64,000 nucleotides of DNA from Pseudoalteromonas sp. A25 (lineage in GTDB: Bacteria > Pseudomonadota > Gammaproteobacteria > Enterobacterales > Alteromonadaceae), in NCBI RefSeq assembly GCF_009176705.1, contig NZ_AP021846.1:1706001-1770000 (forward strand), in the 5' to 3' direction. A program made the position numbers and the translations under genes. The notes below the pieces were generated by a model. That model made no database searches. It was not told where the DNA came from and saw only the letters and a program-made list of their open reading frames with translations. Each line of letters opens with the position of its first letter. The first letter of the stretch is position 1. Of this stretch, positions 1-11,499 are shown piece by piece.

Positions 1-1381
<1,381 letters not shown>

Positions 1382-1385
1382 CTAT

Positions 1386-1457
1386 GTTGCCTAAGGCAAC
1401 AGGTTATAGCAAGTTTGTTAGATATTTTTACTTTTAGCGTAAATAAAAATATCTAAC
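1386..1457. repeat. Two perfect palindromes in the icd leader
   Basis: GTTGCC-TAA-GGCAAC at 1386-1400 is followed by a 14-bp perfect inverted repeat, GTTAGATATTTTTA (1417-1430) and TAAAAATATCTAAC (1444-1457), with a 13-nt loop. Both lie upstream of icd on its coding strand and downstream of cspD. The second ends without a T-run in either direction, so it looks more like an operator or leader structure than a terminator. The remaining 265-bp gap holds nothing else I can name. Confidence 0.6.
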
Positions 1458-1598
1458 CTACCTAACGACAACACGACGTATTGTATCAAGCATTGTTAAT
1501 GAGGGCTAATTAGAAATTTTAAAGGGAGAGAAAGAAAAATTATAAGGAATATGAAGCGAGCAACGAATGCAACCCGCTTCCGTTAGCCAAAACTACAA

Positions 1599-1817
1599 TT
1601 ATGCCATCTCTTCATCGCGAGGGGCGATGTTAGTTGCATGAAGACCTTTCGGTCCTTCTTGTAGCTCGAATGTTACATCCTGACCAGCTTTAAGCGTTTT
1701 GTATCCATCCATTACAATCGTTGAGTAATGGGCGAAGATATCTTCCTCACTGCCGTCTTCTACGATGAAACCAAACCCTTTGGCGTTGTTGAACCATTTG
1801 ACTTTTCCGCAAGCCAT
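1599..1817 (-). CDS. cspD: Cold-shock-like protein CspD
   Basis: A 72-residue single-domain CSD (OB-fold) protein. It shows RNP1-like KGFGFI and RNP2-like DIFAHY near residues 13-31, the single-stranded nucleic-acid-binding surface. In E. coli CspD is a stationary-phase inhibitor of replication and a protease substrate. The call over other Csp paralogs rests on its position divergent from clpS-clpA, the conserved gammaproteobacterial arrangement, and on the acidic tail PRDEEMA. The ATG at 1817 has an AGGA-like site in AGAAGGATGTAG just upstream. Confidence 0.9.
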   Translation of the reverse strand: MACGKVKWFNNAKGFGFIVEDGSEEDIFAHYSTIVMDGYKTLKAGQDVTFELQEGPKGLHATNIAPRDEEMA

Positions 1818-2015
1818 ACTTCTACATCCTTCTATAAGTTGACTAATTTAGTTAATCTAAACTTTATAATTTGTTAGACTGCCCATAGATTAAGCAATCT
1901 ATAACGACTGTAGTTTATATGAGCAGTCAGTCAAGTTTTTTAACGTATTTTTTAACAATTTATTTATTTTCTAATTCAAGTTTGCTTGAGTTACCAAGAC
2001 AAGACTATATTTATT

Positions 2016-2333
2016 ATGAGTGGGACGAAAGATTCAGGTGTGATAGACACGGTACGTGAAAGCGCAAAGCAAAAGCTAAGCCCTCCACGTAAGTACAAAG
2101 TCATTTTGAACAACGACGATTACACGCCAATGGAATTTGTAATTGAAGTTTTGATGACATTTTTTAATATGGATAGCGAAAGAGCAACTGAAGTGATGCT
2201 TAAAGTGCATCATGAGGGAAAAGCTGTATGTGGTATATATCCTGCAGATATTGCCCACACCAAGGCTGAGCAGGTCAATCGTTACGCTCGCGACCATGAG
2301 CACCCGTTGCTGTGTAGTTGTGAGCAAGAATAA
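2016..2333 (+). CDS. clpS: ClpS adaptor for ClpAP (N-recognin)
   Basis: Small adaptor that binds N-terminal Leu, Phe, Tyr and Trp and hands substrates to ClpA. Core motifs are visible: [16 protein letters not shown] ([10 protein letters not shown] lines the N-degron pocket), [12 protein letters not shown] and a C-terminal [10 protein letters not shown], all at the expected places for a protein of about 105 residues. An in-frame TTG at 1986 would add ten residues. I prefer ATG 2016 (MSGTKDSG) because the family has a short disordered N-terminus, but no strong Shine-Dalgarno decides it. clpA starts 29 nt downstream. Confidence 0.93.
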   Translation: MSGTKDSGVIDTVRESAKQKLSPPRKYKVILNNDDYTPMEFVIEVLMTFFNMDSERATEVMLKVHHEGKAVCGIYPADIAHTKAEQVNRYARDHEHPLLCSCEQE

Positions 2334-2362
2334 CCTTTTTAATTCTCGTTTGGGGGTTGCCA

Positions 2363-4627
2363 ATGCTAAATAAAGACTTAGAAGTTACCTTAAACGCCGC
2401 TTTTCGTGAGGCGCGTACACGTCGCCACGAATTCATGACAGTAGAGCATTTGTTATTGGCGCTAATAGACAACCCATCAGCAGGAGAGGCGTTAGGCGCC
2501 TGCGGGGTGGACATAGAAAATTTAAAAAGGGAGTTATCAGAGTTCATTGATGAGACAACTCCCGTGATCCCAGATTTGGAGGAAGATAGAGAAACTCAGC
2601 CAACGTTAGGGTTTCAGCGCGTGTTACAGAGAGCTGTTTTTCATGTGCAGTCGTCAGGCAGAAGCGAAGTTACTGGCGTGAATGTGTTGGTTGCAATTTT
2701 TTCTGAGCAAGAAAGTCAAGCCGTATATTTATTGAAAAAGAGTGATATCAGTCGTCTTGATATCGTTAACTTTATTTCCCACGGTATCTCTAAAGTTGAT
2801 GACGAATCTGAACACGAAGATCATGAAGATATGCATGATGAAACCAGTGAAGTTCAAACTGAAGAAAAGACCAAACTTGAAAACTTTACAACAAATCTCA
2901 ACGCACTCGCTCAGGCTGGCCAGGTTGATCCGCTAGTGGGCAGAGATGATGAAGTTGAGCGTACTGTTCAGGTATTATGCCGACGCAAGAAAAACAATCC
3001 GCTGCTGGTTGGTGAAGCTGGGGTCGGTAAAACAGCTATTGCTGAAGGGTTAGCTTATCGAATTATCAATAAGCAAGTACCTGATGTAATAGAGGATGCG
3101 GTTGTATACTCTCTTGACATGGGCGCATTGTTGGCTGGAACAAAATATCGTGGTGACTTTGAGAAGCGCTTTAAAGCATTGTTGAAAGAGCTTCAAGCAA
3201 AACCACACGCAATATTATTTATAGATGAAATTCATACAATTATTGGCGCCGGAGCTGCTTCTGGCGGTGTAATGGATGCATCTAACTTAATTAAACCGCT
3301 ATTATCGAGCGGTCAGTTGCGCTGTATGGGCTCAACTACATACACAGAGTTTAAAAATATATTTGAAAAAGACCGTGCCTTGGTGCGTCGTTTTCAAAAA
3401 ATTGATGTGGTTGAGCCAAGTGTTGCCGATACTACAAAAATTCTTTATGGCCTCAAGGAGCGTTATGAAGAGCATCATGGTATTCGTTATACACAAAAAG
3501 CATTACGTGCGGCAGCCGAGCTTAGCGCCAAGTATATAAATGAGCGCCACCTGCCAGATAAAGCGATTGATGTAATAGATGAGGCTGGAGCTAATCAGAG
3601 ATTGCAACCTGTTTCACGTCGCAAGAAAACGATTGGGGTATCTGATATCGAAATGATAGTTTCAAAGATAGCGAGAATACCTCAGCAAAGTGTTTCTAAC
3701 AGTGATAAAGAAACATTGAAAAATCTGGACCGTAATTTGAAAATGTTAGTTTTTGGTCAAGATCAGTCAATCGATGCGTTGACCTCTGCAATTCGCTTAT
3801 CACGTTCTGGCCTTGCCAACGAAGATAAACCAATCGGCTCTTTCTTGTTTGCGGGTCCTACTGGGGTTGGTAAAACAGAGGTAACAAAGCAGCTTGCGAA
3901 GTGTATGGGTGTAGAGTTTATCCGCTTTGATATGTCGGAGTATTCTGAACGACATGCGGTCAGCCGGCTGATAGGTGCACCTCCTGGTTACGTTGGCTTT
4001 GAGCAAGGTGGATTGCTAACAGATGCTGTCATTAAGCATCCGCATGCAGTTGTGCTTTTGGATGAAATAGAAAAGGCCCACCCTGATATTTACAATATTC
4101 TGCTTCAAGTTATGGATCACGGCACATTGACCGATAACAATGGTCGCAAAGCCGATTTCAGAAATGTTGTTGTTGTAATGACAACTAATGCAGGTGTGCA
4201 AGAAACCATACGTAAGTCTATTGGTTTCCAAGAGCAGGACCATTCTCATGATGCAATGGTTGAAATAAACAAAGTCTTTACCCCTGAATTTAGGAATCGA
4301 TTAGACAACATTATTTGGTTTAATCACCTGGAAAAAGAGGTTATCTTGCAAGTTGTCGATAAATTCGTTGTTGAGTTACAAGCCCAGCTAGACAAAAAGT
4401 CTGTGAGCTTAGAACTAACGTCTGCTGCGCGAGAGTGGCTTGCAGATCTCGGATATGACAAAGCAATGGGTGCTCGACCTATGGCTCGAGTGATCCAAGA
4501 TAAACTTAAAAAGCCGCTAGCGAACGAAATATTATTTGGTAAGTTGAGCGAAGGCGGAAATGTTAAAGTGGGTGTTAAATCTGGTGAATTAGATTTTAGA
4601 TATGAATCTAGTTTGGTATCTGCCTAA
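2363..4627 (+). CDS. clpA: ATP-dependent Clp protease ATP-binding subunit ClpA
   Basis: AAA+ unfoldase that feeds substrates to ClpP. In order: N-terminal Clp_N repeats (about residues 1-145), an acidic linker (EHEDHEDMHDETSE), D1 with Walker A GEAGVGKT near 217 and Walker B ILFIDEIH, and D2 with Walker A GPTGVGKT near 497 and Walker B VVLLDEIEKAH. There is no ClpB-type middle coiled coil. The length (about 754 aa) fits ClpA. Start: a TTG at 2357 is in frame, but ATG 2363 is preceded by GGGGG (2352-2356) at 6 nt spacing. Probably co-transcribed with clpS. Confidence 0.96.
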   Translation: MLNKDLEVTLNAAFREARTRRHEFMTVEHLLLALIDNPSAGEALGACGVDIENLKRELSEFIDETTPVIPDLEEDRETQPTLGFQRVLQRAVFHVQSSGRSEVTGVNVLVAIFSEQESQAVYLLKKSDISRLDIVNFISHGISKVDDESEHEDHEDMHDETSEVQTEEKTKLENFTTNLNALAQAGQVDPLVGRDDEVERTVQVLCRRKKNNPLLVGEAGVGKTAIAEGLAYRIINKQVPDVIEDAVVYSLDMGALLAGTKYRGDFEKRFKALLKELQAKPHAILFIDEIHTIIGAGAASGGVMDASNLIKPLLSSGQLRCMGSTTYTEFKNIFEKDRALVRRFQKIDVVEPSVADTTKILYGLKERYEEHHGIRYTQKALRAAAELSAKYINERHLPDKAIDVIDEAGANQRLQPVSRRKKTIGVSDIEMIVSKIARIPQQSVSNSDKETLKNLDRNLKMLVFGQDQSIDALTSAIRLSRSGLANEDKPIGSFLFAGPTGVGKTEVTKQLAKCMGVEFIRFDMSEYSERHAVSRLIGAPPGYVGFEQGGLLTDAVIKHPHAVVLLDEIEKAHPDIYNILLQVMDHGTLTDNNGRKADFRNVVVVMTTNAGVQETIRKSIGFQEQDHSHDAMVEINKVFTPEFRNRLDNIIWFNHLEKEVILQVVDKFVVELQAQLDKKSVSLELTSAAREWLADLGYDKAMGARPMARVIQDKLKKPLANEILFGKLSEGGNVKVGVKSGELDFRYESSLVSA

Positions 4628-4651
4628 TTTATCTTTGAGTTAGTAAACGTC

Positions 4652-4684
4652 AAAAAGCCTAGCATTAGCTAGGCTTTTTGTTTT
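4652..4684. terminator. Bidirectional terminator between clpA and infA
   Basis: Stem AAAAAGCCTAGC / GCTAGGCTTTTT with an ATTA loop. It is T-rich on the plus strand after clpA and A-rich before the stem, so it can also serve infA transcripts on the minus strand. Confidence 0.85.
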
Positions 4685-4711
4685 GCGCAGGCATTAATTA
4701 AGCCTTAGCAC

Positions 4712-4750
4712 TGCTTTAAAGTACAACGAACGACATTGGACTTTAAAGCA
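4712..4750. repeat. 11-bp inverted repeat downstream of infA
   Basis: TGCTTTAAAGT (4712-4722) and ACTTTAAAGCA (4740-4750) are perfect reverse complements separated by 17 nt. It lies just past the infA stop. There is no T-run after it on the minus strand, so intrinsic termination is not obvious. Confidence 0.5.
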
Positions 4751-4780
4751 CAACCTTTTCGTAGGTTCTACACCGTTCTA

Positions 4781-5086
<306 letters not shown>

Positions 5087-5162
5087 TTATTTAATTGGCC
5101 AATTAGCACTGCGAGGGTATCAATAGCCAAAATACAAGGCTATTAATGCTAAAAATGTTCAT

Positions 5163-5879
5163 TTACATTTTACTGGTTTGCTCAATCCAAATATCGTTAA
5201 CAAACCTCTGAGAAGGTAAAAACTGCGATTTATACCGCATCTTTTTGCAGCTATCAATTTGGTAGCCCAAATATACAAAGCCTTTATCTAATTTATTTGC
5301 ATGTTCTATTTGTGCCATGATCATGACATTGCCCAAGCTGTAGTGCTCATATTCGGGGTCAAAGAACGTATAAATAGCAGAAAGGGAACCAGGCATGGTA
5401 TCTGTTACCGCAACGGCTATTAGTTTGCTATCATGCCAAAGCTCCAAGAATGTAATTGGCAACCATTGGCAAAATAGAAAGCTTTCATATTGCAATCTAT
5501 TTGGCGGATACATGCTGCCATCGCTGTGACGCAGAGAAATGTATTTCTCATAAAGAGGGTAGTACTCATTGCGTTCTTTATGGCTCACAGTAAAGGTGAA
5601 TTCATTCGACGCTTTTTTGAATTTACGCTTTTGCGACGTAGAGGCATCAAAGCGCTTGGCCGGAATTCTCATTGACTGGCAGGCGCTACATTTGGGGCAA
5701 TGAGGACGATATATTTGATCGCCACTGCGTCTGAAACCTAACTCTAATAATCCTTCAAATCGTGTCGGTGTATAACAGCTGGGGTCTAAAATAACCAACA
5801 ACTGCTCCTGTTGCTGAGGTAAATAGCTACAACTAAACTGCTGACTTAAACCAATTTTAGAAGGGAAATGTTCAGTCAT
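5163..5879 (-). CDS. bpt: Aspartate/glutamate leucyltransferase (bacterial N-end rule)
   Basis: Bpt/ATE-family aminoacyl-tRNA-protein transferase that adds Leu to N-terminal Asp or Glu. It shows the CPKCSACQSMRIP cysteine cluster near residues 55-70, the AVTDTMPGSLSAIYTFFDPEYEHYSLGN GNAT-like core and LGYQIDSCKKMRYKSQ near the C-terminus. Length about 238 aa fits. An upstream TTG (5903) is in frame, but ATG 5879 overlaps the aat stop by 8 nt (ATGACTGA), a typical translational coupling, so I use 5879. Its products are substrates for the ClpS encoded 3 kb away. Confidence 0.94.
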   Translation of the reverse strand: MTEHFPSKIGLSQQFSCSYLPQQQEQLLVILDPSCYTPTRFEGLLELGFRRSGDQIYRPHCPKCSACQSMRIPAKRFDASTSQKRKFKKASNEFTFTVSHKERNEYYPLYEKYISLRHSDGSMYPPNRLQYESFLFCQWLPITFLELWHDSKLIAVAVTDTMPGSLSAIYTFFDPEYEHYSLGNVMIMAQIEHANKLDKGFVYLGYQIDSCKKMRYKSQFLPSQRFVNDIWIEQTSKM

Positions 5880-6588
5880 AAATGTTTTCCAATGTTTGAG
5901 CAAGCCACATTGTGTCTGGCACGTTAAATTGTGCCGCTGTATTAAGTCTAGTCAAGAAATCATCACGCGATATAACTTTTGCACCTAAACTTGTTAAATA
6001 TGGGTTCTCTAACTGGCAGTCAATAAAATATGCGTTGTGCCGCTTGAGCCAGTTGACCAATGCCCACATCGCAAGCTTTGACGCATTGGACTTATGAAAG
6101 AACATTGACTCACCACAAAAGACACCCGATTGCATAATACCGTACAGACCACCGATTAACTCGCCATCTTGCCAGACCTCTAAACTATGCGCTAAACCTT
6201 GTTGATGAGCTTCTTGATACGCTCGTAGCATATCGGTATTAATCCATGTGCCTTCATGGTCAATCCTTTGCTCTCGACATGCCTTTATCACTTTTGAAAA
6301 TGCCATGTTGACTGTAACTACAGGGCGAAGTTTGCGCTGTGTTTTTTTAAGAGATCTGCTTACTCGAAAATCGTTAAGTTCAATAACCCCGCGTTGACTA
6401 GGTGACCACCACATGATTGGTTCATGTTCATTAAACCAGGGGAATATACCGTTTGCATACGCATTTTTTAGTCTTTCTACGCTTAAACAGCCGCCAATAG
6501 CGAGTAAACCATCCGGGTTTTTTAGGGCGTAATGACATGGTGGGAATCGGTTGTCATTGAGACTTAAGTGAAACAGTTGTTGAGTCAT
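5872..6588 (-). CDS. aat: Leucyl/phenylalanyl-tRNA-protein transferase
   Basis: Transfers Leu or Phe from tRNA to N-terminal Lys or Arg, creating ClpS-recognised N-degrons. Family motifs are visible in order: FPPCHYALKNPDGLLAIGG, YANGIFPWFNEHEPIMWWSP, HEGTWINTDML, GGLYGIMQSGVFCGESMF and FIDCQLENPYLTSLGA. Length 238 aa is standard. First gene of an aat-bpt unit with an 8-nt overlap. A 162-bp palindromic repeat lies just upstream. Confidence 0.97.
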   Translation of the reverse strand: MTQQLFHLSLNDNRFPPCHYALKNPDGLLAIGGCLSVERLKNAYANGIFPWFNEHEPIMWWSPSQRGVIELNDFRVSRSLKKTQRKLRPVVTVNMAFSKVIKACREQRIDHEGTWINTDMLRAYQEAHQQGLAHSLEVWQDGELIGGLYGIMQSGVFCGESMFFHKSNASKLAMWALVNWLKRHNAYFIDCQLENPYLTSLGAKVISRDDFLTRLNTAAQFNVPDTMWLAQTLENIYD

Positions 6589-6618
6589 AAGAGGGGATCT
6601 GGGCTAGATATGGTATTT

Positions 6619-6780
6619 ATACCAATTTTATTAATACATTGATCATTCTAGCGAGCTAAATAACTCATTAACTGCGTTAAATATTTCTCATGTAGAATAA
6701 CTACATAGCGAAATATTTGCCTTGTTACTAAGCCATTTATCTGTCGCAATATCTGATCACCAATTTAATGCAATTGGTAT
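6619..6780. repeat. 162-bp palindromic MITE-like repeat
   Basis: The element is bounded by ATACCAATT and AATTGGTAT and is an imperfect palindrome throughout. At its centre, AAATATTTC...ATGTAG-AATAA-CTACAT...GAAATATTT forms a near-perfect hairpin around 6698. The arms match with scattered mismatches over about 80 nt each. It carries no reading frame. It fits a miniature inverted-repeat element or a large extragenic palindrome and fills most of the aat-trxB gap. Confidence 0.7.
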
Positions 6781-6800
6781 TAACATAGCGCAATTTTAGT

Positions 6801-6833
6801 GTAAATAAAATGGGAGCAAAAGAAGCTCCCATT
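6801..6833 (-). terminator. trxB terminator
   Basis: On the minus strand, AATGGGAGC / GCTCCCATT forms a 9-bp stem with a 7-nt loop, followed by TTTATTT, 13 nt after the trxB stop. Confidence 0.8.
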
Positions 6834-6845
6834 ATTGATAACGTT

Positions 6846-7808
<963 letters not shown>

Positions 7809-8053
7809 CTAAAATTTAAATACCAAGAATCAATGAGGTCGATTCTAAGTAATTCAACCTAGATGTAAAATAAATCTCAAATTTCATTTTTAAATAAATC
7901 GTATAGTTGTCAAAAATTGTGTACTTGATGGTTATTTCATCCATCAGCCTCGAAACTGACGCTATTGCATGACCATACGGTTTTTTTTTGGTATGTTCTT
8001 AGTAATTTTGTTTCGTTATTCTTTTACGGATAACCCCTAACGAATAGGTTTTT

Positions 8054-9379
8054 ATGGCATTTTGGCAGGATACACCTGGATTTGCATTAGCAGCGGATAA
8101 TATTAGAATTTTAACGGATGCAAAGCAGTATCATGATGAACTAATTACATTGATACGCCAAGCGAAGCAGCGCATCTACATCACTGCTTTGTATTTGCAA
8201 AATGATGAAGCTGGCAGAGAAATTCTCAGTGCTTTGCATGACGCCTCGCTTGCTAATCCATCATTAGATATAAATGTTTTGGTTGACTTTCACCGCGCTC
8301 AACGAGGCCTCATTGGTGAAGAAAAGTCTGAGGGAAATGCAAAGTTATATTGTGACGCATTAGAAGTTTCTAACAGTAATGTGAAAGTATTTGGTGTGCC
8401 AGTTAAAGCAAAAGAGCTGTTTGGGGTACTACACCTAAAGGGTTTTGTAATTGACGATACCTTACTATACAGCGGCGCTAGCTTAAATAATGTTTATCTG
8501 CATCATGAAGACAAATACCGGTTAGATAGATACTTTGTGATTAACCAGTCAAGACTTGCAGATAGTTTTAGTCAGTTCATAGAGCAATACTTGTTAAGTT
8601 CTGAGGCGGTTGCACGTTTGGATAAGCGACCATTGCCTAAGTTTGCAGATATCAAACTGGCACAAAAAAAATTAATGCGGGATCTGAAAAAGGCGAAATA
8701 TACTTTTGCCGGAGCTGATTGTAGTAATGCGTTAAATGTAAGGGCGTTTTTGGGCTTCGGGCGACGTACAAATAAATTAAACCGATTAATTAAAAGTTTA
8801 TTTGATACGACAGAGCAAGAGTTAGTGCTTTATACCCCTTACTTTAATTTTCCAGCGCCATTGCTGCGCTCTTTGAGACGTTTACTTAGACAAGGGCAGC
8901 AAGTAACGATAGTTGTTGGTGATAAAACCGCGAATGATTTTTATATTTGCCCAACTCAGCCCTTCAGTAAAATTGGTGCGTTACCGTATCTGTACGAAAC
9001 TATTTTGCGTAAGTTTTTAAAATCACAACATCGCTTTATTAAGTCCGGACATCTTAAAGTATATTTGTGGAAAGAAGGTAACAACTCATTTCACTTAAAA
9101 GGGATCTGTAAAGATAATCACACCCATTTACTCAGTGGTCATAACCTTAACCCTCGCGCTTGGGGTCTGGATATTGAAAATGGTATTTTGATAGAAGATC
9201 CACATAAGCAGATCTTAGGTGATATAGAGCGAGAAAAGCAGGCGATATTGGCAAACTGCCGTTTGTTAAAAGGGCCTGAAGATGTTGAGACGTTAGACGA
9301 CTACCCACTTCCAGTTAAGAAGCTGCTGGGTCAAGCAAAGCGGGTCAAAGTAGATTTTATTATTAAGCGCTTTATTTAA
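8054..9379 (+). CDS. pssA: CDP-diacylglycerol-serine O-phosphatidyltransferase (PLD type)
   Basis: Makes phosphatidylserine from CDP-diacylglycerol and serine, the first committed step to phosphatidylethanolamine. A phospholipase-D-superfamily protein with two HKD motifs: HLKGFVIDD (H127, K129, D134) and HLKGICKDN (H347, K349, D354). The following SGASLNN and SGHNLNPRAW are as in E. coli PssA (451 aa, here 441). It has no membrane segments, as expected for a peripheral enzyme. Monocistronic, ending in a bidirectional terminator shared with asnB. Confidence 0.95.
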   Translation: MAFWQDTPGFALAADNIRILTDAKQYHDELITLIRQAKQRIYITALYLQNDEAGREILSALHDASLANPSLDINVLVDFHRAQRGLIGEEKSEGNAKLYCDALEVSNSNVKVFGVPVKAKELFGVLHLKGFVIDDTLLYSGASLNNVYLHHEDKYRLDRYFVINQSRLADSFSQFIEQYLLSSEAVARLDKRPLPKFADIKLAQKKLMRDLKKAKYTFAGADCSNALNVRAFLGFGRRTNKLNRLIKSLFDTTEQELVLYTPYFNFPAPLLRSLRRLLRQGQQVTIVVGDKTANDFYICPTQPFSKIGALPYLYETILRKFLKSQHRFIKSGHLKVYLWKEGNNSFHLKGICKDNHTHLLSGHNLNPRAWGLDIENGILIEDPHKQILGDIEREKQAILANCRLLKGPEDVETLDDYPLPVKKLLGQAKRVKVDFIIKRFI

Positions 9380-9412
9380 CGTTTGTATAGCTTTTATATA
9401 TCGCAAAATGTT

Positions 9413-9441
9413 AAAAACCCAGCAATCGCTGGGTTTTTTGT
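9413..9441. terminator. Bidirectional terminator between pssA and asnB
   Basis: AAAACCCAGC / GCTGGGTTTT stem with AATC loop and flanking A and T runs. It serves the convergent pssA (+) and asnB (-). Confidence 0.85.
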
Positions 9442-9456
9442 CTTTGCTATCACACG

Positions 9457-11124
9457 TTACGCTTTGTACGCATCATTGTGCACATTGGCAGCTCGGCCAG
9501 ATGGGTCGGCATTATTTTGGAATGATTCATCCCACGCCAGTGCTTGTGGAGTAGAGCACGCAACCGATTTACCGTGAGGCACACAGGTTGCAGCGGCGTC
9601 ACCAGGAAAATGCTCGGTAAAAATCTGACGATAGAAGTAAGCTTCTTTGCTATCTGGAGTATTAATTGGAAAACGGTATTGTGCGTTTTCTAACTCTTGA
9701 TCAGATACCAGCTCTTCTACATGGGCTTTTAGTGAGTCAATCCAGCTGTAACCAACGCCATCAGAAAACTGCTCTTTTTGACGCCATAGTACTTCGTTAG
9801 GTAGATATCCATCGAATGCCTCGCGAAGAATATGCTTTTCAATACGACCCTCTTTGCACATTTTATACTCTGGGTTGGTGCGCATAGCGACATCAACAAA
9901 CTCTTTATCTAAAAATGGTACTCGAGCTTCAACACCCCATGCAGCCATAGACTTGTTTGCTCTTAGGCAGTCGAACATGTGAAGTTTTGACACTTTACGG
10001 TTTAATTCTTCATGAAACTCTTGTGCGTTAGGTGCTTTGTGGAAATACAAATACCCGCCGAATAATTCATCAGCACCTTCGCCAGACAACACCATCTTTA
10101 TCCCCATCGCTTTTATTTGACGAGACATTAGATACATTGGCGTTGAAGCACGAATTGTAGTTACGTCATAGGTTTCAAGGTGATAAATCACCTCTTTTAA
10201 TGCATCAATACCTTGTTGAACAGTAAAGTGAATAGGGTGGTGCACGGTACCAATTTCGTCAGCAACCTTTTGCGCTGCAGCCAAATCTGGCGAGCCTTCA
10301 AGGCCAATTGAAAAAGAGTGAAGCTTTGGCCACCAAGCATCAGATGCATCGTTATCCTCGATACGTTTTGCGGCAAATTTTTGCGTAATGGCTGAGATCA
10401 CCGATGAATCTAGGCCACCTGAAAGCAATACACCATAGGGCACGTCGCACATTAGCTGCCTTTTGACTGCCGCTTCAAGTGCGTGCTTGATATCTTCTGC
10501 ATTTGCCGAGTTATTCTTTACCGCATCGTATTCTTGCCAGTCTCGCTGATAATAAGGGCGCAGTGTGCCCTCTTTTGAATACAAGTAATGCCCGGGTGGA
10601 AACTCTTCAATTTGTGTACAAATGGGTGTTAAGGCTTTCATTTCGCTGGCAACATAAAAATTGCCATGTTGGTCTCGACCTGTGTAAAGCGGAATAATAC
10701 CGATGTGATCTCGACCAATTAAGTATGCATCTTGTTCTTCATCGTACAAACAAAAAGCAAAAATACCGTTTAAGTCATCTAAGAACTCAGGCCCTTTTTG
10801 CTTGTACAGCGCTAAAATGATCTCGCAGTCAGACTCAGTTTGAAATTCAAAATCAATGGTGAGATCTTTAGCCAACTCTTTGTGGTTATATATTTCACCA
10901 TTTACCGCTAAAATATGTGTTTTTTCAGTGTTATACAGTGGTTGAGCGCCACTAGATACACCTACAATAGCTAACCGTTCGTGCACTAAAATTGCTTTAT
11001 CTGATGAGTAAACGCCAGACCAATCTGGGCCGCGGTGGCGTAATAACTTAGACATTTCTATCGCTTGAGAGCGAAGTTGGGTGGGATCGGATTTAAGCTC
11101 CAATACGCCAAAAATTGAACACAT
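9457..11124 (-). CDS. asnB: Asparagine synthase (glutamine-hydrolysing)
   Basis: Converts aspartate, glutamine and ATP to asparagine. It has an N-terminal class-II amidotransferase domain that must start with Cys2 (MCSIFGVLEL), ligands LRHRGPDWSG and VNGEIYNH, and a synthetase domain with the PP-loop LLSGGLDSS and SGEGADELFGGY. An ATG at 11136 is in frame, but only ATG 11124 puts the catalytic cysteine at position 2, and AGG at 11132-11134 is its ribosome-binding site. Length 555 aa agrees with E. coli AsnB. The C-terminal 30 residues (SFQNNADPSGRAANVHN) are the usual variable tail. Confidence 0.97.
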   Translation of the reverse strand: MCSIFGVLELKSDPTQLRSQAIEMSKLLRHRGPDWSGVYSSDKAILVHERLAIVGVSSGAQPLYNTEKTHILAVNGEIYNHKELAKDLTIDFEFQTESDCEIILALYKQKGPEFLDDLNGIFAFCLYDEEQDAYLIGRDHIGIIPLYTGRDQHGNFYVASEMKALTPICTQIEEFPPGHYLYSKEGTLRPYYQRDWQEYDAVKNNSANAEDIKHALEAAVKRQLMCDVPYGVLLSGGLDSSVISAITQKFAAKRIEDNDASDAWWPKLHSFSIGLEGSPDLAAAQKVADEIGTVHHPIHFTVQQGIDALKEVIYHLETYDVTTIRASTPMYLMSRQIKAMGIKMVLSGEGADELFGGYLYFHKAPNAQEFHEELNRKVSKLHMFDCLRANKSMAAWGVEARVPFLDKEFVDVAMRTNPEYKMCKEGRIEKHILREAFDGYLPNEVLWRQKEQFSDGVGYSWIDSLKAHVEELVSDQELENAQYRFPINTPDSKEAYFYRQIFTEHFPGDAAATCVPHGKSVACSTPQALAWDESFQNNADPSGRAANVHNDAYKA

Positions 11125-11339
11125 AAAATACCTCATTCCTGTGTTATGTAGTTTTAGTTATGGTGTGCTTGTGTTTCGTTACCCAAAAACAACAAGCCGA
11201 CTGCAATAGGTGTATCAGAATTGCGAACTGAAGTCACATTTATTTTGTTGCAGATAGGCTTAAAGCGCTAGGAGTGATTATTTACAAGGGATGAAAAGCG
11301 ACATATCAAAAGTGCATGTCGCATTGATAGATTAACGAC

Positions 11340-11486
11340 TTATTTTAGCGTTTTAACTTCTTTGGAAAACTTCTCGTCAAAGCTGCCACCATTGAGCTGT
11401 TTTAAAACACGTGGTGAGGTACGTGCAATTATATTTGCCAATGTCGATCGAGGCACTATATCTTTTCTTAATATAACTTTACTCAA
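11340..11486 (-). CDS. Possible small protein, 48 aa, downstream of pcp
   Basis: A short minus-strand frame begins with TTG 13 nt after the pcp stop and reads SKVILRKDIVPRSTLANIIA, then ends in FSKEVKTLK. GAGGT sits only 2-3 nt before the TTG, so initiation would be poor unless coupled to pcp translation. The composition looks protein-like and there is no other gene in the 376-bp gap between pcp and asnB. I recognise no family. It could be chance. The rest of the gap is the asnB upstream region with no clear structure. Confidence 0.3.
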   Translation of the reverse strand: MSKVILRKDIVPRSTLANIIARTSPRVLKQLNGGSFDEKFSKEVKTLK

Positions 11487-11499
11487 TTACCTCTAAAAA

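Noticed and set aside
9383..9577. 64-aa plus-strand frame after pssA
   Set aside because: Runs over the terminator and antisense to asnB.
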